Below are positions 60,377-64,000 of a stretch of DNA of 64,000 nt, in pieces. Both the position numbers and the translations under genes were made by a program. Source of the stretch: Mustela lutreola (lineage: Eukaryota; Chordata; Mammalia; Carnivora; Mustelidae); NCBI RefSeq assembly GCF_030435805.1, contig NC_081296.1:30159745-30223744 (forward strand), written 5' to 3'. Each line of letters opens with the position of its first letter. Positions within the stretch are counted from its first letter, which is position 1. Under the pieces are notes generated by a model. The model was not told where the DNA came from, searched no databases, and was given only the letters and a program-made list of their open reading frames with translations.

Positions 60377-60457
60377 GGGTCAATGATGACATCTCAAATG
60401 GTCTCGAAGAGCGGTGATGACCTAAAAATCATGCTCAATAGGATTACGCTGAGGCCC
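60377..60457 (+). ncRNA. SNORD115: SNORD115 type A, copy A19 (nt 16 variant)
   Basis: Same nt 16 A-to-T and CCCTGATTGGG flank as copy A15. Flanking exons are 60207..60324 and 60708..60752; the latter has private changes inside it. Confidence 0.94.
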
Positions 60458-62058
60458 AATGCAGGCGTCTGTGCCGGGATCAGCATCCCCCGGAGCCTCG
60501 GGGCCCTGGAGGGGCGCTGCCGTTGGGAGCTTGAGGCCAAGGATCCCCCGGGGATCCCTACTCCTGCCCTGGAAAGCCCGTGCACTTCAGGGGCCACTCG
60601 AGGTGTGGAGGCAGCCCACCCGGCCTAGAGACTGAATCCCCTCCCCTCCCCTGGACAGCTCCCTGGGAGCCATGCCTTAGGAACCCTTGTCTCCTTGTGT
60701 CTTGCAGCGGGCCTTGGGCGCCACGTGGTAGGCGCGGCGTTCGCCACGACAGGTGAGTGGGTGTCTCTGGGCCTGGCGGGAGATGGCAGACGCCATGGGC
60801 GTCGTCCGCGAAGCCAGAGTCACGGCACGGGGCTCTGGCTCCACCACTGAGCTACGTGTGGAGGCCCCCGTTGTCCACACAGCGTTGGCTGGCGCGTGAT
60901 CAGGCTCCCTTGAGCCATCCCAGGTGCAGGGAACGCGAACGTTGGGCCGCGGGAACTGGCCGGGACTGGATCCCGGGGGGATGCCGCCATAGATCCGAGT
61001 GGCCCTGAGGCCTCCTTGGACCTCCCTTTGTGTCCTGTGCGCCCGTGAGGAGACGGGTTCGGGAGACCCTTGGCGTCAGGGACTTCTGTCCCCCTCAGCG
61101 AGTGGCGGTTGCTCGAGCCAACCCCAGCGCATGTTTCTTGGGGCTGGAGCGGGCAGAGCTCCTGCCCTAGGCACCAGACTCCCAAGGACTTTGGGAGCCT
61201 GGGAGGCTGCTGAAGTACAGCCCTCGATGTTTGCTTGGGCTGCCGATGGAGCATGGTTTGGCTGGACCTGGGCAAGAATGGGCGAGCCCCAGGCCACAGC
61301 GGGCATTGGGCGAGAGCCTGTCGGGCCAGGCCCCCAGAGGAGGGGCCGCCACGCGGGGACACTCTGGACCCTGTTGCAGGGCGGGCATTGGTCCCCTGCC
61401 TCCCGCTGGCGGGAGACCGTGACCCGCGACTCCCTCTCCAGACGCGTACCCTCGGGGCATGGGGGCCAACGTTGGCTGCGAGTGCCAGCGCCCGGATGCA
61501 CGGACGGCAGCCGGGCCAATCTGGGGTTGGCGTCTGCCTGGCCATAAATTCTGGGGCCGCCCCCGTTGGCTCGGGGCCCGGGAGGCATCGGGGCGGGGGG
61601 GGTAACTCGATAACCTAGTGTTCCCGCACACGTTGTGGGGCCTTTCTTAGCAAGGGGTGGTTCCCACAGGGGCCCTGATCTCCACAGTTTCTGGAGGCCC
61701 AGGGATGTACAGCGGCTCCCCAGGGCCCTTTTCCTTGCTTGCGGCGGCTCCGAGCCTTGGGTCGTTCGTTCCTCCACCCGCCTGGCCAGCAGCGGCCAGG
61801 GCTTCGGGCGTGTCCGATCGTGGCCGCATGGGGTACGAGCCACAGAGCAGGCCGTTCTGACAGCTGGCCTCTCCCTCTGTCCTTAGAACCCCGTCCCCCA
61901 GGGAGGATCTCGCCTTGACGACCAAGTCTGGCTTCTCCCAGCCCCGCCCAAAGGGCCCGTGTCTCGGATCGCCGGGGCATGTTGCCGTCCCGACCGCTCC
62001 CTCGGTAAGGAGGGGTTCCGGGTGGGCAGGGACCTCACGCGTCGCCCCCGGCTTGCTT

Positions 62059-62139
62059 GGGTCAATGATGAGAACTCATATGGTCTCGAAGAGCGATGAT
62101 GACCTAAAAATCATGCTCAATAGGATTACGCTGAGGCCC
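62059..62139 (+). ncRNA. SNORD115: SNORD115 type B, copy B19
   Basis: Type-B consensus; flanked by exons 61887..62004 and 63561..63678. Confidence 0.96.
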
Positions 62140-63730
62140 AGTGCAGGGGACCGTGCGGGGATCAGCAGCCCCCGACCCTCGGGGCATTTGAGGGCGCGCT
62201 GCTGCACCTGGGCGCTAGAGGAGAACGAACGCTCGAGCGTCTCCGCGCGTTGGGCCCGGAGGCCAGGCGCCTCTGCGCGTGCCCACGGGGGTGTTCTGTC
62301 ACTCAAGCTGGCCCACCGCCCCAATCTCCTTCCCAGGACAGCTCCCCGGGAACCAGGGCTTCGCCATCCTCGTCTCCTCGTGTCCTTCGGCGGGCCTGGC
62401 CGGCTAGGTCCTCGGTGTGTCGACATGCAGCAGAGGTGAGCGGAAGCCTTGGGCTCGGAGGGAGGCCCGAGACGCCTTGGGAAGCGGGTAGCCCAGCAGT
62501 GACTCTGCAGCAGGCCGTGGGCTTGGGGTGGCGGTCCTCGTGGTCCAGACGTCGTGGGCCACCCCGGGAGCGGGTGCCCTTGAGCCATCCCAGGGGCAGG
62601 GAACTCGAGCGTGGGGCCGGGTGGCTGGCAAGACCCGGAAAGCGCAGAGTGGCCGCCATAGGATCAGGGGATCCTGAGGCCCCCTGATCCATCTGGGCGT
62701 GTCTCGTGGGCCTACGAACGTACTGGACGTGAGACTTGTGGTCTCAGAAGCTTCTGTGATCTTCTGCCACGGGGTGTTGCTCGAGGCCCGGGACTTGGCT
62801 TTTTTCCGCGGGCTGACGAGGCCTGAGCTCCTGCCCCACAGCGCAGACGCCCAAGGCGTTGGAGACCACACCAGGCTGCTTGCGAATAGCGCAAGAGGAT
62901 ACCTTGTGCTCGCGAGACAGCCGGGTTCCACGGGGCTACGGGGCGGAATCTGCGAGTGCCAGGCCCTTGCAGCCATTGGGTCGGAGCCACTCTCCGGAGG
63001 CTCTCAAGCACCGGGGACCGGGTCCTGACGAAGCGGCGCTGCACGGCGAGAGTCGGGTACCTCGCCCAGGGCAGCCGGTGGGTGGTGTGCCTGGCCGTAG
63101 TGGTGGACAGCGACCTGGCATTCCGAGCTCGGCCCTGGGGCAGCCGTGGGCCCGAGCCACCTTGGGCTTCCAGGGTAGGGGCTCCGATCCTTGGCTCCCA
63201 GGTGGGACCATGGGTGGGTGGGCGGCGTCCTGGCCACAACTCCCTGACCGCCCCCCTCGGCTCCCGTGCAAGGGAGACAGCGGAGACACGTCAAAACCCT
63301 GTGCTCCGTGCCATGTTCACGGACCGTTCTGTCAACGGTGGTGCTGACCCAGGGGCCTAGATCTCCCTTGTTTGGGGATGCCCTGGTAAGGGCAGCTGGG
63401 GCCCTGGGCCCTGCTCCGTCGTCTCGCACATCAGCCATGCGTGGGTCGGCCGTATGCCCGGCCCCCACCGGCCAGGACGTTGGGAAAGGTAGCCCTCGGC
63501 CGTCCGGCCGGTGCCCCGGACCAGGGCTTTTGGACAGCTGGTCTCTCCGTCTCTCCTCAGAACCGCATCCACAAGCGGGGAGATCGCCCGCACCAGCTCG
63601 TCTTGCCTGGCCCGGCCCTGCCCACAGGTCCAATGTCTCAGGACCCCGGCTCATGGCGCAGTCCGCCACGCAGCCCCGGTAAGCAGGTTCTGGGGGCGAC
63701 GCGACCGCACGCATCGCCGCCAACCTGCTT

Positions 63731-63811
63731 GGGTCAATGATGACAACTCAAATGGTCTCGAAGAGCGGTGATGACCTAAAAATCATGCTCAATAGGATTA
63801 CGCTGAGGCCC
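63731..63811 (+). ncRNA. SNORD115: SNORD115 type A, copy A20
   Basis: Identical to the type-A consensus. The upstream exon is 63561..63678; the next 45-nt exon would begin about 62 nt past the window end. Confidence 0.96.
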
Positions 63812-64000
63812 AATGCAGGCGTCTGTGCCGGGATCAGCATCCCCCGGAGCCTCGGGGCCCTGGAGGGGCGCTGCCGTTGGGAGCTTGAGGCCAAGGATCC
63901 CCCGGGGATCCCTGCTCCGGCCCTGGAAAGCCCGTGCGCGTCAGGGGCCCCTCGAGGTGTGGAGGCAGCCCACCCGGCCTAGAGACTGAATCCCCTCCCC
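63731..64000 (+). repeat. Array unit 20, first 270 bp
   Basis: Beta-type start (CTCCGGCCCTGG, GTGCGCGTCAGG); cut by the window edge before exon A1. Confidence 0.9.

Larger units (their letters stand above)
60377..63730 (+). repeat. Array unit 19 (epsilon-linked start, gamma body)
   Basis: 3,354 bp. It starts like unit 15 and then carries gamma marks (GTGTCCGATCG near 61810, GAGTGCCAGG, GCGGAGACACG) with many private changes in exon A1 and half A. Confidence 0.9.
1..64000 (+). repeat. SNORD115 tandem array, about 3.35-kb dimeric units
   Basis: The same roughly 3,353-bp sequence recurs end to end: 19 full periods measured from type-A snoRNA to type-A snoRNA plus partial periods at both edges. 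Spacings are 3,353 or 3,354 bp for the first twelve periods and 3,327 to 3,354 bp afterwards. Each period is two diverged halves, A (about 1,681 bp) and B (about 1,673 bp), which align along their snoRNA, exon and part of their intron sequence. The DNA is visibly GC-rich and CpG-rich, and nothing non-repetitive interrupts it. Both edges cut through the array, so total copy number cannot be read here. Confidence 0.98.
1..64000 (+). ncRNA. SNHG14: Noncoding host transcript of the SNORD115 cluster (SNHG14-like), internal part
   Basis: All 39 snoRNAs share one strand and each lies between recurring consensus splice sites on that strand. This fits intronic snoRNAs processed from one long spliced RNA. 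In known eutherians that RNA is the paternally expressed SNURF-SNRPN/SNHG14/UBE3A-antisense transcript, made mainly in brain. What is seen is the splice-site pattern; expression, imprinting and identity of the host are inferred from the family. The predicted spliced product of one unit is exon A1 (45 nt), A2 (118 nt) and B2 (118 nt). The exons have no shared long reading frame. No promoter or poly(A) site is evident, so the window is internal to the transcription unit. Confidence 0.7.
40318..64000 (+). repeat. Higher-order repeat: about 13.38-kb four-unit spacing
   Basis: Unit 13 matches 17, 14 matches 18, and the start of 15 matches that of 19, at offsets of 13,380, 13,383 and 13,382 bp. Units 16 and 20 do not share marks as clearly. 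Confidence 0.75.

Noticed and set aside
1-64000. CRISPR array
   Set aside because: Repeats are kilobases long, directly adjoining, without unique spacers, and the content is a mammalian snoRNA.
1-64000. Centromeric or macrosatellite DNA
   Set aside because: Unit length and higher-order structure would fit, but every half unit holds an intact box C/D RNA and splice sites.
1-64000. Bacterial promoters, ribosome sites, terminators, tRNA or rRNA genes
   Set aside because: None was recognised, and the sequence is eukaryotic noncoding repeat.

Overview
The whole 64 kb window is one uninterrupted tandem array of C/D-box snoRNA genes of the SNORD115 (HBII-52) family, all on the + strand. I find no protein-coding gene. 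SNORD115 is known from eutherian mammals, where it lies in the imprinted Prader-Willi/Angelman domain (the 15q11-q13 equivalent) inside introns of the long SNURF-SNRPN/SNHG14/UBE3A-antisense transcript. The window is therefore eutherian nuclear DNA. The snoRNA differs from the human sequence as I remember it at several positions outside the guide, so the species is not human; I cannot name it.

The basic period is about 3,353 bp and is itself a dimer. Half A (about 1,681 bp) carries a type-A snoRNA and half B (about 1,673 bp) a type-B snoRNA. There are 20 A copies and 19 B copies, 39 in all. Each 81-nt snoRNA has a C box, a C' box, a D box, a 5-bp terminal stem, and an 18-nt element directly abutting the D box that is perfectly complementary to the edited segment of the serotonin receptor HTR2C mRNA. 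That element reads the same in all 39 copies. Two A copies (at 40318 and 50348) have lost the D box.

Around the snoRNAs I infer exons of the noncoding host transcript from splice sites: a 45-nt exon (A1), a 118-nt exon in half A (A2) and a homologous 118-nt exon in half B (B2). The half-B counterpart of the 45-nt exon has lost its 3' splice-site AG in every copy. Each snoRNA starts about 53 nt downstream of a 118-nt exon. The predicted host RNA is A1-A2-B2 repeated; the rest is intron.

Layout: the window opens in the last 24 nt of a B2 exon. Unit 1 is a variant I call alpha; units 2-5 are nearly identical (beta); unit 6 is beta changing to gamma; unit 7 is beta; units 8-12 alternate alpha/beta in two exact-looking 6,707-bp dimers plus a further alpha unit. 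From about 40.3 kb the units are more divergent: delta (13, 17), epsilon (14, 18) and mosaics (15, 16, 19), with a roughly 13.38-kb higher-order spacing. The window ends inside the intron after the 20th A snoRNA, so neither edge of the array is visible. No LINE, SINE, LTR or DNA-transposon insertion was noticed anywhere, as expected for an array kept uniform by unequal crossing-over and gene conversion.
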